Source of the DNA: Rhodoferax sp.
GTDB lineage: Bacteria > Pseudomonadota > Gammaproteobacteria > Burkholderiales > Burkholderiaceae_C
Length of the DNA: 64,000 nt
NCBI RefSeq assembly: GCF_018780565.1
Contig: NZ_JADMJN010000010.1
Location: 124,001 to 188,000 of the forward strand
Direction: 5' to 3'
The position numbers and the translations under genes are program-made. Positions 43,896-53,267 of this stretch are shown here, one piece after another. Position 1 is the stretch's first letter; every line of letters starts with the position of its first letter. A model generated the notes under the pieces. It searched no databases and had not been told where the DNA came from. It saw nothing but the letters and a program-made list of their open reading frames with translations.

Positions 43896-45056
43896 TCAGG
43901 CCTGCGCAGGCGGTTCGGCAGGGGCCACAATCACGCGGTTTCGACCACGGTGCTTGGCGTCGTACAGCGCAGCATCAGCCCTGCGCGATGCCGAGCGCTC
44001 GTCATCCGCGAGATCCATATGAACCAGCCCGATGCTGATCGTGATGGTGCGTTTTTTGCCGTCGTATTCAAAAGGACTTGCCTCGACCGCGCGGCACATC
44101 CGTTCGGCCGCCCGCTCCGCCAGCTCCGGCTCGGCAAGCAAAATAATTCCAAACTCTTCGCCCCCGGTGCGGGCGACGAGTTCCCCCGCCCGGACCTGCG
44201 CGCGCAGGATGGATGAAACATGGCACAGGGCGCGGTCGCCCGCGTCGTGCCCCCATTCGTCGTTCACACGCTTGAAGAAGTCAATGTCGGCCGTGGCAAA
44301 ACTCATCGCCCCCGACTCGCGCTTGCGCCGGGCTACTTCGCGGGCAAACGCCTCGCGCAAGGCCAGGCGATTGGGCAGACCCGTCAAGGCATCTGAGCTG
44401 GCCAGCTGCTGTAGTCGCCACTCGCTCATGGCGGCGGCGTACTCGCTGACACTGAGCAAGAGGACGAAAAGAATCAGACAACTCCCCACGACCACCTCAC
44501 GCAAGAGGGCCTGGGTGCCAAGGTCAATGAGTGTCAACGCAGGCAATGCCGCCACGCCTCGCAGATCCATATAGATGAACAAGCTGACGTTGACGATGAA
44601 CAGGATAGCGCCGGAGCGCCATTGGCCGGCAGGGAAGATCAGGGGCGTCATGATGGCCAGCGCCAGCAAATAGTAATGAAGCGCAAGCGCCGTGCCTTGA
44701 ACACAGAAAATGTTGAGCAGGATCTGTGCCATTGCCAGCAAAAAGAACACCCACTGCGCCAGGAACGGCCGCCCCTGCCGGTTGAGCAGCCACACCAGCG
44801 GGTACAGCACGGCGAATGGACTGTGCAGCCAGCCCCCCCTCAGGAGCGCGGCGTTGCCGCTGCTCCAGAACGCCAAACTGGTCACCAACGCAAGGGCTGC
44901 GCCCAGCAAGGCCACCAGGTTGACCTGCGTGATCTTGCGTTGCTGGCTCGACACCAGTGTGTGTTCTCCGCCCATTGACAGCCACTGCAAGCCCTTGCGC
45001 CACAAGCGCTCGGGCAGACGAGGATCACCGGGGTCAAAGCCAGGCGCGTCGGCCAT
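43896..45056 (-). CDS. Membrane diguanylate cyclase
   Basis: In the 386-residue product, residues about 45-205 form five or six membrane spans, followed by a GGDEF domain (about 220-380) with TGLPNRLALREAF and active-site RTGGEEFGII. It should make cyclic di-GMP. The inhibitory I-site expected as RxxD just ahead of GGEEF reads RAGE, so product feedback may be weakened. It starts 3 bases past the end of the crotonase gene, suggesting co-transcription. Confidence 0.92.
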   Translation of the reverse strand: MADAPGFDPGDPRLPERLWRKGLQWLSMGGEHTLVSSQQRKITQVNLVALLGAALALVTSLAFWSSGNAALLRGGWLHSPFAVLYPLVWLLNRQGRPFLAQWVFFLLAMAQILLNIFCVQGTALALHYYLLALAIMTPLIFPAGQWRSGAILFIVNVSLFIYMDLRGVAALPALTLIDLGTQALLREVVVGSCLILFVLLLSVSEYAAAMSEWRLQQLASSDALTGLPNRLALREAFAREVARRKRESGAMSFATADIDFFKRVNDEWGHDAGDRALCHVSSILRAQVRAGELVARTGGEEFGIILLAEPELAERAAERMCRAVEASPFEYDGKKRTITISIGLVHMDLADDERSASRRADAALYDAKHRGRNRVIVAPAEPPAQA

Positions 45057-45059
45057 GTC

Positions 45060-45854
45060 TTAAAACTCCGGCGCCCTGCGCTCGCGCAGGCTGGCCAGCC
45101 CCTCGTGCACATCGGGTCCGCCAAAACCCATGAATTCGAGCGCCAGTGAGGTGTCAAACGATGGGCCAGCCTGGCGCAACCAGTTGTTGAGCGCATATTT
45201 GGTCCAGCGAATGGCGGTCTGGCTTCCGCCAGCCAGCCTGTCGGCCACTTCATAGGCTTTGGGCAACAACTGATCTTCTTCCACGGCCAGCGAAACCAGT
45301 CCGATGCGTTCAGCCTCTTCCCCGCTGATGGGCTCGCACAGCAGCAGGTAGTACTTGGCCTTGGCCATGCTGCACAACAGGGGCCAGACGATCGCCGCAT
45401 GATCACCGGCGGCAACGCCCAGACGGGTATGGCCATCGACAATTTTGGCCGTTTTGGTAGCAATGGAAATGTCGGCCAGCAAGCCCGCCACCAGGCCCGC
45501 GCCCACCGCCGGGCCATGCATGGCACTCACGATGGGTTTGTCGCAGTTGATGACGTTGTAGACCAGGTCGCGCGCCTCTTTCCAGACGCGGCTGCGGATC
45601 TCGAAGTCACTGGCCATGTCCTGCACCAGCGCCAGATCACCGCCGCCCGAAAAGCCCATGCCTTCCCCACGGAGCACGGCGCAGCGCACCGTATCGTCCG
45701 CCCCGACATCGCGCCAGATTTCACTCAATTCCCAATGCCCCTTGTGCCCCGAGGTCGGCAGCTTGCCATTCTCGGCGCGCATCTGGATGTCAAGGACTGC
45801 GTCATTCACACCGCGGCGGGTGATGTTCAGTGTTTTATAGCGTGAATAGTCCAT
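45060..45854 (-). CDS. Enoyl-CoA hydratase/isomerase-family protein
   Basis: The 264-residue crotonase-fold product has oxyanion-hole segments [14 protein letters not shown] and [16 protein letters not shown]. In place of the usual second Glu region (PEINLGLIPGGGG) it has [18 protein letters not shown] with Asp-His, so it may be a hydrolase or another crotonase activity and not a classic hydratase. The start at 45854 ([10 protein letters not shown]) follows GAGAGA; longer starts are less conserved. Confidence 0.82.
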   Translation of the reverse strand: MDYSRYKTLNITRRGVNDAVLDIQMRAENGKLPTSGHKGHWELSEIWRDVGADDTVRCAVLRGEGMGFSGGGDLALVQDMASDFEIRSRVWKEARDLVYNVINCDKPIVSAMHGPAVGAGLVAGLLADISIATKTAKIVDGHTRLGVAAGDHAAIVWPLLCSMAKAKYYLLLCEPISGEEAERIGLVSLAVEEDQLLPKAYEVADRLAGGSQTAIRWTKYALNNWLRQAGPSFDTSLALEFMGFGGPDVHEGLASLRERRAPEF

Positions 45855-46010
45855 GACAGTCTCTCTCAATTGTGGGGGTTCCGGACGGTTCATTTTCCCC
45901 GCTTTGTGCAGAGATGTCGCCTCCCGTTTGCGCCAGAGTCTTGACTTTGATCAAAGACGAGTGCCGTGGGCCAGCGCATGATGAGGCATCTTTTACCCGG
46001 AGGCTCCCCC

Positions 46011-46364
46011 ATGACAACACAATTGACCGCTCCCTTCAAGGAACAATTGCTCGCCCAACGAGCCAGCCTGCTGGAGCAATTGCACACCCTGCGCGGTGGC
46101 GATGTCAGCCGCGCCGAGGCCTCGGCAGATCATTTTGAAAGACAGCAGGATTCCACCGCACAGGTGACCACGGCGCGCGAACTGGAATTCGCCCTGGACG
46201 AGCGTGAAAAAGCCGAGCTTGATCTCGTCGAGGCTGCCTTGAGCCGCATCGAAGCCGGAACCTATGGTCAATGCACCGACTGCGGCGTGCAAATTCCTGC
46301 GGCGCGCCTGCATGCGGCGCCAGAAGCGCCCCGCTGCATCAGTTGCCAGGAGAAGACAGAGTAA
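46011..46364 (+). CDS. DksA/TraR-family zinc-finger protein
   Basis: The 117-residue product has a long helical part (about 1-80) and a zinc finger CTDCGVQIPAARLHAAPEAPRC-type core (C-x2-C-x17-C-x2-C, about 89-112). Family members enter the secondary channel of RNA polymerase. At 117 residues it is shorter than DksA (about 150) and lacks an obvious DxxDxA tip, so it may be a DksA relative with a special role. The ATG at 46011 lies 7 bases after GGAGG. Confidence 0.85.
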   Translation: MTTQLTAPFKEQLLAQRASLLEQLHTLRGGDVSRAEASADHFERQQDSTAQVTTARELEFALDEREKAELDLVEAALSRIEAGTYGQCTDCGVQIPAARLHAAPEAPRCISCQEKTE

Positions 46365-46397
46365 AGCGATCCAGGGCGGCTCAGACCACGTCAAGGC

Positions 46398-47429
46398 CTA
46401 GCGTTTGGCCCGTGCAGCGGGCGTATCGGGCGCGACGATTTCCTGCTCGATCGTGCCAAACATGCTCAGGCCATCGCGGCCTTTCATCTCAAGCCGGATC
46501 GTGTCGCCGTATTTCATGAATTCGGTGGCAGGCTTGCCATCCTGAATGGTTTCGATCGCACGCTTTTCAGCGATGCAACTGTAGCCATGCGTCCAGTCCT
46601 TGTTGCTGACCGTGCCTGAGCCGATGATGGAACCGGCACGGACATTGCGCGTTTTACAGATGTGCGCAATCAACTGACCGAAATGGAAGGTCATCTCGGG
46701 GCCGGCATCGCACATCCCCACCTTGCGGCCATTCCAGGTGCTTTGCAGGGTCAGGTGCAAACGCCCCTTATCCCAGGATTCACCCAGCTCATCCAGCGTG
46801 ACGGCAACCGGGCTGAAGGCCGTGGCCGGTTTGCTCTGCAGAAATCCAAAGCCCTTGGCCAACTCCGCCGGAATCAGGTTACGCAAACTCACATCGTTGG
46901 CCAGCATCACCAGACGGATGCCATCCAGCGCCTGCTCAGGCGTAGCGCCCATGCGCACATCCCCGGTGATGACCGCAACCTCGGCTTCAAAGTCAATGCC
47001 AAAGGCTTCACTGGCGCAGACCACATCGTCGCAGGGACCGATGAAATCATCACTGCCACCCTGGTACATCAAGGGGTCGGTGTAGAAACTGGCGGGAACT
47101 TCCGAATCGCGGGCCTTGCGCACCAGCTCCACGTGGTTGATATAGGCTGAGCCATCGGCCCACTGGTAGGCGCGCGGCAGTGGCGCCATGCATTGCTTGG
47201 GATCAAAGGGAAAGGCATGGCGGGCTCGACTGGCGCTGGACGAGCCTTCAGCAGTGCGATTGAGCGTCTCGTAAAGATCCTGGAGCTGAGGGGAAATGAA
47301 GTTCCAGTCATCCAGCACCTGCTGCATCGTGCTGGCAATACCCGTCGCATAATGCGCGGTGCTCAGGTCACGCGAAACGACGACCAGTTGCCCGTCACGG
47401 GACCCGTCTTTGTAAGTGGCAAGTTTCAT
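46398..47429 (-). CDS. Fumarylacetoacetate hydrolase-family protein
   Basis: The 343-residue product carries the FAH-fold metal site motifs DFEAEVAVITGD and VSLRNLIPAELAKGFGFLQS, and the late AGSIIGSGTVSNKDWTHGYS. Such enzymes split C-C bonds of diketo acids from aromatic breakdown or hydrate oxopentenoates. The substrate is unknown. The ATG at 47429 follows AGGA. It is divergent from an IclR regulator, which probably controls it. Confidence 0.85.
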   Translation of the reverse strand: MKLATYKDGSRDGQLVVVSRDLSTAHYATGIASTMQQVLDDWNFISPQLQDLYETLNRTAEGSSSASRARHAFPFDPKQCMAPLPRAYQWADGSAYINHVELVRKARDSEVPASFYTDPLMYQGGSDDFIGPCDDVVCASEAFGIDFEAEVAVITGDVRMGATPEQALDGIRLVMLANDVSLRNLIPAELAKGFGFLQSKPATAFSPVAVTLDELGESWDKGRLHLTLQSTWNGRKVGMCDAGPEMTFHFGQLIAHICKTRNVRAGSIIGSGTVSNKDWTHGYSCIAEKRAIETIQDGKPATEFMKYGDTIRLEMKGRDGLSMFGTIEQEIVAPDTPAARAKR

Positions 47430-47483
47430 ATCAAATCCTGGAAAATGGCAGTTCAAAAGCCGGTTGAAGCAATTACGTATTGT

Positions 47484-47495
47484 TAAACTAGTTTA
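47484..47495. promoter_or_regulatory. Palindromic operator candidate between FAH and IclR genes
   Basis: TAAACTAGTTTA is a perfect 12-base palindrome (extended GTTAAACTAGTTTAC) in the 91-base gap between the divergent genes. IclR-family sites are commonly such AT-rich palindromes near the regulator's own start. Confidence 0.55.
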
Positions 47496-47520
47496 CCTAA
47501 ACATAATGCGTGAAATTCTA

Positions 47521-48306
47521 ATGGCCACCGAAAAGACTCGCGCAGGTATCCAGTCGGTTGAAGTCGGCTTCGGGCTGCTCGATGTGCTGGCCCGGGCGGG
47601 CGGCCCTCTGATGCTGCGCGACCTTGCCGCCACCGCAGGCATGAGTGCGGCCAAGGCGCATCGCTATCTGGTGAGCTTTCAACGCCTTGGCCTGGTGGTG
47701 CAAGACGCCGCCACAACGCTTTATGACCTGGGACCCGCCGCACTCCAGCTCGGGCTGGCTTCGCTGGCCCGGCTCGACGCGGTGAAACTGGCGCGCGAAC
47801 GCGTGGGCCCGCTCATGCTTCAGATCGGCCACACACTGGCACTGGCCGTCTGGGGCAATCAGGGCCCCACCATCGTGCACTGGGAAGAGTCCCCGCGCGC
47901 CGTCACCGTCAACCTGCGGCTGGGCGATGTCATGCCCCTGCTGTCCTCGGCGACGGGGCGCTGCTTTGCTGCGCACATGCCCAGAGAAGCGATTGCCCCC
48001 ATGTTGGCGGTTGAACTGGCACAGGCTCAAAAGGCGGGGCAGGGCAACTTGCCGCGCACACAGCGCGAATTCGCCGACGTGCTGGACGAGGTGCGTCAAC
48101 GCGGTCTGGCACGGGTGGAAAACACGCTGTTGCCGGGCGTTGCGGGCTTTTGTGCCCCGGTGTTCGATTTTGATGGTCACATGGTGCTGGGCATCGTCGC
48201 CATGGGTTCGGTCGCCACCATCGACGCTGCGTGGGACGGTACCGTGGCCACCGCCCTGCGCGCGGCCGCCTCGCAATTGTCACGGGACCTGGGGCAGACG
48301 GCCTGA
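47521..48306 (+). CDS. IclR-family transcriptional regulator
   Basis: The 261-residue product has an N-terminal winged helix (about 8-68; SVEVGFGLLDVLARAGGPLM, then GMSAAKAHRYLVSFQRLGLV) and a C-terminal ligand domain (about 85-250; SATGRCFAAHMP, LPGVAGFCAPVFDFDGHMVL). I chose the ATG at 47521 for its fit to the family start; an ATG at 47506 is also in frame and neither has a clear ribosome site. It is divergent from the FAH-family gene. The stop overlaps the next start (TGATG). Confidence 0.88.
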   Translation: MATEKTRAGIQSVEVGFGLLDVLARAGGPLMLRDLAATAGMSAAKAHRYLVSFQRLGLVVQDAATTLYDLGPAALQLGLASLARLDAVKLARERVGPLMLQIGHTLALAVWGNQGPTIVHWEESPRAVTVNLRLGDVMPLLSSATGRCFAAHMPREAIAPMLAVELAQAQKAGQGNLPRTQREFADVLDEVRQRGLARVENTLLPGVAGFCAPVFDFDGHMVLGIVAMGSVATIDAAWDGTVATALRAAASQLSRDLGQTA

Positions 48307-49361
48307 TGCCCGCGCCGAGTTCCTTCACCTTGCCACTCAGGACCCTCCTGGCCCTGACGGCCGTCGTGCTGCTTGCGCACCTGGCACTGTTGCAAGGTAC
48401 CCCCATGACTCTGGGACTGGACCAACCCCAACCGAATCTGGCATTCAATACCCGCACCATTGAAGCAACACCCATCGCACGGCCCCCGGCACAACCGCCA
48501 GTGACACCAGCCGCGCAAACGACACGGCCACACCCCACGCCAGCCCGACAGGAACGCAGCGAGCCCGGCGAAACACCCCACGGGCCAGACGCCGGGGCTC
48601 AGCCGGTAGCGACAGTGCCTGAGCCCCTCCCCGCAGCAGCCCCCGCGCTGATACCGCCCAGCACACCGGCAACCGAAGTGGCCAAACTGGACCCCGTTCC
48701 ACGCGATCCGGCGCTTCCCGTCATGGCCTACACCGTGCCCGATTCCATGCGTTTCAAATACAAAGTGGAAACCAACAAATTCCCATTCAGCCTCCATGCA
48801 GAGCTGCTGTGGAAACAGGATGGAAAAACTTACGACGCGCGACTCGAAATCAGTGCATTCGGACAAAGCCGCGCACAAACCAGCCGCGGGGACATCGGCC
48901 CCCAGGGCTTGCTGCCCATCCGGTTTTCCGACAAATTTCGCAGTGAAGTCGCGGCCCACTTCAATCGGGAACAAGGCAAGGTCACCTTCAGCGCCAACAC
49001 GCCGGATGCCCCCCTGCTACCTGGCGCGCAAGACCGTTTGAGCGTCCTGATACAGCTCGGGACCATGATCGCAGGCGCCCCCACCCATTTCCCGACCGCC
49101 ACCACCATCGCCATTCAAACCATCGGTCCACGCGATGCAGACACCTGGATATTCACCGTCGAGGGCGAAGACAAAATTGCACTGCCGGGTGGCGAACTCT
49201 CCACCGTGAAACTGATTCGCAATCCGCGCAAGGAGTTCGATCAGAAGGTTGAGTTGTGGCTGGCCCCCAATCTGGGGTATTTGCCAGCCCGCCTTCGCAT
49301 CACTGAGTCCAATGGGGACTTCATCGATCAAAAGCTGCTGACTTTCGAGCCCCAAGCCTGA
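48306..49361 (+). CDS. DUF3108 envelope protein with TonB-like N-terminus
   Basis: The 351-residue product has an N-terminal membrane anchor (about 12-32). A Pro/Ala/Thr-rich linker (about 45-135) resembles those that cross the periplasm. The C-terminal DUF3108 domain (about 140-350) includes MAYTVPDSMRFKYKVETNKF and PTATTIAIQTIGPRDADTWI. Function unknown. Its ATG overlaps the IclR stop by one base, so they share a transcript. Confidence 0.82.
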   Translation: MPAPSSFTLPLRTLLALTAVVLLAHLALLQGTPMTLGLDQPQPNLAFNTRTIEATPIARPPAQPPVTPAAQTTRPHPTPARQERSEPGETPHGPDAGAQPVATVPEPLPAAAPALIPPSTPATEVAKLDPVPRDPALPVMAYTVPDSMRFKYKVETNKFPFSLHAELLWKQDGKTYDARLEISAFGQSRAQTSRGDIGPQGLLPIRFSDKFRSEVAAHFNREQGKVTFSANTPDAPLLPGAQDRLSVLIQLGTMIAGAPTHFPTATTIAIQTIGPRDADTWIFTVEGEDKIALPGGELSTVKLIRNPRKEFDQKVELWLAPNLGYLPARLRITESNGDFIDQKLLTFEPQA

Positions 49362-49453
49362 ACCAATCACCGCAACCGGGAAACACTTGCCCCTTGAAAT
49401 GACACCGCGCGCTGCCACCTGCAGGCAAAGGACGATTAAGGGATAATTGAAAC

Positions 49454-49765
49454 ATGCACACGCTTTACGACTCTGACACCTACTCTGTGACGCACATGCT
49501 GGCCAATGCCGAACCGAAAGTTGAGGCCTCCGGCATCAAAGGTGCGCAGGCAGAAGCAGCGAAGCCAGTGCCCACATTGGCGCGCCACGGTTTTGAGATT
49601 GTGGACAAACGAGCCAACAAAGAGGTCTATCTGGACGGGTCTTGGGCGGAGTTGTTTCAACAGCACATTTCGGCCTGGCAGCAAAACACGCCAACCCAGG
49701 AAGAAGTTGAAGACACGCTGGAGCAGTACGCCGAACTGGCGCAAAACCCGGTCGTCGTTCACTAA
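49454..49765 (+). CDS. DUF3567 protein
   Basis: The 103-residue cytoplasmic protein starts MHTLYDSDTYSVTHMLANAE. HGFEIVDKRANKEVYLDGSW matches the DUF3567 family, found mainly in Burkholderiales. Function unknown. It is preceded by 92 bases and followed by ChaN. Confidence 0.85.
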   Translation: MHTLYDSDTYSVTHMLANAEPKVEASGIKGAQAEAAKPVPTLARHGFEIVDKRANKEVYLDGSWAELFQQHISAWQQNTPTQEEVEDTLEQYAELAQNPVVVH

Positions 49766-49800
49766 GACAGCCCGGTGCACCCACCCCGGGCCTATTGATG

Positions 49801-50634
49801 ATGGTCAATCGTCTTTGGGCCTTCGCCGCCTTCTTGGCCTTGTGGGGCTGTGCCACACCCGCCCCGCCTCCTGACCCGGCCCAGGCCGAGCGCCTCAGCC
49901 AGTTGCAGCAGTTGCTGCCGGCCGATGCCATTTTGCTGGGTGAACAACACGACGCACCGGACCATCAACGCATTCACCGCCTCGCCGTCGAAACCCTGGC
50001 GAGCCAGCAATTGCTCGCTGCGGTAGCGATTGAAATGGTCAGCGCCGGCCAATCCACGGAAAAACTGGCATCCACGGCCAGCGAGACACAAGTGCAAGCC
50101 ACCCTGCAATGGAACAACGACCTGTGGCCCTGGTCGGCCTATGGCCCGGTGGTGATGGCCGCAGTGCGCGCCGGTGTGCCGGTGATCGGCGCCAACCTGC
50201 CCACGGCGCGTCTGCGCGAGGCCATGGCAGATACCAACCTGGACCGACTCCTTTCGGGCCCGGCATTGAAGGCCCAGCAACAGCAAATTCGCCTGGGCCA
50301 CTGCGATTTGCTGCCGCAGCGCCAGATTTCACCCATGACCCGCATCCAGATCGCACGCGACGTCTCCATGGCCCAAGTCCTGGCCGCAGCGACTCGGCCC
50401 GGGAAAACCGTTCTGCTTCTGGCCGGCAGTGCCCATGTGGATCGCACCCTGGGCGTGCCACTGCACTTGCCACCGGGCTTGAAGGTCAGAACGGTCCTGC
50501 TGCACACCACACCATCCCTGGATACCAACCCGAGCGCCACCGGGTTTGATCACCGCTGGCGCGCCGACGCAGCGCCTGCAACGGACTACTGCGCCAAGCT
50601 CCAAGCCCGGCAATTCGACAAGCCTTTGCGATGA
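49801..50634 (+). CDS. ChaN-type haem-binding lipoprotein
   Basis: The 277-residue product has a lipoprotein signal (ALWGC lipobox near residue 16). The core has ILLGEQHDAPDHQRIHRLAV and VAIEMVSAGQ, the conserved ChaN start, and VLLLAGSAHVDRTLGVPLHL near the end. ChaN proteins bind haem in the outer membrane and are linked to iron uptake. Two ATG codons (49798 and 49801) are possible. Confidence 0.83.
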   Translation: MVNRLWAFAAFLALWGCATPAPPPDPAQAERLSQLQQLLPADAILLGEQHDAPDHQRIHRLAVETLASQQLLAAVAIEMVSAGQSTEKLASTASETQVQATLQWNNDLWPWSAYGPVVMAAVRAGVPVIGANLPTARLREAMADTNLDRLLSGPALKAQQQQIRLGHCDLLPQRQISPMTRIQIARDVSMAQVLAAATRPGKTVLLLAGSAHVDRTLGVPLHLPPGLKVRTVLLHTTPSLDTNPSATGFDHRWRADAAPATDYCAKLQARQFDKPLR

Positions 50635-50692
50635 CAAAGCTCAAAACACTGCCCCGCAGAAGTCCACCTGGGCCTGCGACAATCCACACCCT

Positions 50693-51541
50693 ATGAAGCC
50701 TACTTACATTTTGACTTTGTCGTGCCCGGACCGACTGGGTCTGGTCCACGCGGTATCGGGGTTTTTGCTGGAGCGCGGGGGCAACATCGAAGAAGCAGCC
50801 CAGTACAACGACGTGGATACCGGCCTGTTTTTCATGCGCGTGCAGTTTGCCTGCTCGCAGCTGACGCACGAGGATCTGACGACACAACTCACCTGGTTTG
50901 CGCAACCCTTCGAGATGCAGTGGAGCCTGCACGCCCGGGCGCAGCCGATGCGCACCGTGATCATGGTCAGCAAGGAAGGCCATTGCCTCAATGACCTGCT
51001 GTTTCGCTGGAAAAGCGGCCTGCTGCCGCTGGACATCCGCGCCATCATCTCCAACCACCGCGAGTTTTACCAGCTGGCCGCCAGCTACAACGTCCCCTTT
51101 CACCACCTGCCGGTGACAGCCGCCACCAAGGCGCAAGCCGAGGCCAAGCAGTACGAGATCATTCAGGCCGAAGAAGCTGAACTGGTGGTGCTAGCCCGTT
51201 ATATGCAAGTCCTGAGCGACGACCTGTGCAAAAAACTGTCGGGCCGCGCCATCAACATCCACCACTCGTTTCTACCCAGTTTCAAGGGGGCCAAGCCCTA
51301 CTACCAGGCACATGACCGGGGCGTGAAGCTGATTGGCGCCACGGCCCATTACGTGACCGCCGACCTCGACGAAGGCCCCATCATCGAGCAGGACGTGGCG
51401 CGAGTGGATCACAGCAAAACCGTGGAAGACCTGACCACCTTAGGCCGTGATACCGAGAGCCAGGTACTGGCCCGCGCGGTGAAATGGCACGGCGAACACC
51501 GTGTGCTGATCAACGGCCACAAGACCGTTATTTTCAAGTAG
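50693..51541 (+). CDS. purU: Formyltetrahydrofolate deformylase
   Basis: The 282-residue product has an N-terminal ACT domain (about 3-80; LSCPDRLGLVHAVSGFLLER) and a C-terminal formyltransferase fold. Catalytic residues lie in INIHHSFLPSFKGAKPYYQA and GATAHYVTADLDEGPIIEQD. It releases formate from 10-formyl-THF to balance one-carbon pools. The ATG at 50693 is fixed by homology. It overlaps the 3' end of the convergent crotonase gene by 8 bases. Confidence 0.95.
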   Translation: MKPTYILTLSCPDRLGLVHAVSGFLLERGGNIEEAAQYNDVDTGLFFMRVQFACSQLTHEDLTTQLTWFAQPFEMQWSLHARAQPMRTVIMVSKEGHCLNDLLFRWKSGLLPLDIRAIISNHREFYQLAASYNVPFHHLPVTAATKAQAEAKQYEIIQAEEAELVVLARYMQVLSDDLCKKLSGRAINIHHSFLPSFKGAKPYYQAHDRGVKLIGATAHYVTADLDEGPIIEQDVARVDHSKTVEDLTTLGRDTESQVLARAVKWHGEHRVLINGHKTVIFK

Positions 51542-52319
51542 CGGACGGCCGCTGCTTGTACTTGGCCGGGCGTTTTTCCAGGAACGCCTTGAAGGCTTCC
51601 TGCGCATCGGACGTCATGGCTGCCTGCGCCATCAATTCCCCCGCGACCGCATAGGCCTGGTCCTGCGGCAAGCCGATCTGCTGATAGAAACCCTGTTTGC
51701 CCATGGCTTTGGACAAGGCGCTGCCACGGGTGGCGCGGGTGATCAGATCCAGCGTCGCGGCATCCAGCTGGTCCGCCGGCACGGCCCGGTTGATCAAGCC
51801 CCAGTCGGCGGCGGTGGCGGCATCAATGGCATCCCCCGTGAGGGCCATTTCCAACGCCCGTTTGCGGCTCAGGCTGCGCGCCACGGCCACCAGCGGCGTG
51901 TGACAAAACAGACCGGCCTTGCCACCCGGAATGGCAAAAGAAGCGGTATCGGCCGCAATGGCCAGATCGCAGGAGGCCACCAGCTGGCAACCCGCCGCCG
52001 TGGCCAACGCATGCACTTTCGCAATCACCGGCTGCGGCATGGCCTGCACGGCATTCATCATCTCGGTGCAGGCACCGAACAGCTCACGCGCTTGCTCCAG
52101 CGTAGCATCCACCATGTCGCCAAAGTTATGCCCTGCACTGAACACCGGGCCATTGGCCGCCAGGATCACCCCCAGGGCGTCGCTCCGGCCCACCTCGCGA
52201 AGAGCCTGCGTCAGCTCCAGCATCATGGGCATGGCCAAGGCATTGCGCTTTTCCGGGCGATTCAAGGTGATGGTGCTTATCGCACCATTGGACGAAATCA
52301 ACAGGTGTTCGTAGTTCAT
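51534..52319 (-). CDS. Crotonase-family protein of the ECHDC3 type
   Basis: The 261-residue crotonase fold has ANGPVFSAGHNFGDM and LATAAGCQLVASCDLAIAAD. The region usually holding the catalytic Glu reads IPGGKAGLFCHTPLVAVARS, as in the ECHDC3 subgroup, whose activity is uncertain. It starts 27 bases after the psd stop on the same strand order, so it is downstream of psd. Confidence 0.85.
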   Translation of the reverse strand: MNYEHLLISSNGAISTITLNRPEKRNALAMPMMLELTQALREVGRSDALGVILAANGPVFSAGHNFGDMVDATLEQARELFGACTEMMNAVQAMPQPVIAKVHALATAAGCQLVASCDLAIAADTASFAIPGGKAGLFCHTPLVAVARSLSRKRALEMALTGDAIDAATAADWGLINRAVPADQLDAATLDLITRATRGSALSKAMGKQGFYQQIGLPQDQAYAVAGELMAQAAMTSDAQEAFKAFLEKRPAKYKQRPSAT

Positions 52320-52346
52320 CCAAATATTGTGGCAGATGCGCCCAGC

Positions 52347-53192
52347 CTAGCGCTGACTGGCCATTTCCTCGCCCAGCTGAATGGCTCCGCCAGGCGCCCA
52401 TGCCGGATTGAATTGCACCGGCCCCTTCGGGAACAGCATCACCACCGTGGAGCCCAGCAAAAAGCGTCCCATCTCCTGGCCCTGCGCCAACAGCAGGGGT
52501 GTTTCGTCATAGCGCCACTCCCGCACCGCACGGCTGCGCGGCGGGTTCACCACGCCATGCCACGCAGTGGCCATGCTGCCCACGATGGTGGCCCCCACCA
52601 GCACCAGCACGAACGGACCGCGCGCTGACTCAAAAACGCACACCACGCGTTCATTGCGCGCAAACAGACCGGGCACGCCGCGCGCGGTGGTCGGGTTGAC
52701 TGAAAACAAGGCGCCCGGCACATAGATCATCCGGGTCAGGCGTCCGTCGCAAGGCATGTGGATGCGGTGGTAATCCTTGGGGCTCAAATACAGCGTGGCA
52801 AAGCTTCCATTCTGAAAGCGGGCCGCCAGTGCCGTATCACCACCCACCAATGCGGCAGTGGAATAACTGTGCCCTTTGGCCTGGAATATCTGGTCCTGTT
52901 CAATCAGGCCAAACTGGCTGATCGCACCATCAACGGGGCAAATCAGGTCGGCGCGCGCCAAGGGCCGGGCACCCTGCTTCAAAGCACGTGTGAAAAATTC
53001 GTTGAAGGTGGGGTAACTGGCAGGGTCCGGATTGGCCGCTTCCGCCATGTTGACGCCGTAGCGTCGCACAAACCATTCAATCAGGCGCGTGGTCAGGTGT
53101 CCGCCACGGGCCGAGGCAATCCGCCCGGCCAGGGCCGTCAAGGCCTGCTTGGGAATCACATATTGCGGCAGCACGGCAAGACGGTCGGACAT
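52347..53192 (-). CDS. psd: Phosphatidylserine decarboxylase proenzyme
   Basis: The 281-residue product makes phosphatidylethanolamine from phosphatidylserine at the inner membrane. Self-cleavage occurs in GRFLLGSTVVMLF (LGST; the new Ser becomes the pyruvoyl group). SFATLYLSPKDYHRIHMPCD, with the charge-relay His, is intact. It is divergent from the LysR gene. Confidence 0.96.
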   Translation of the reverse strand: MSDRLAVLPQYVIPKQALTALAGRIASARGGHLTTRLIEWFVRRYGVNMAEAANPDPASYPTFNEFFTRALKQGARPLARADLICPVDGAISQFGLIEQDQIFQAKGHSYSTAALVGGDTALAARFQNGSFATLYLSPKDYHRIHMPCDGRLTRMIYVPGALFSVNPTTARGVPGLFARNERVVCVFESARGPFVLVLVGATIVGSMATAWHGVVNPPRSRAVREWRYDETPLLLAQGQEMGRFLLGSTVVMLFPKGPVQFNPAWAPGGAIQLGEEMASQR

Positions 53193-53267
53193 GGATGGCT
53201 ACCTGAGTTGAGAATGGGCGGGATTGTACCCAGCGCATCGCGGTGCCTGCGGTGTAACAATGTCAGC

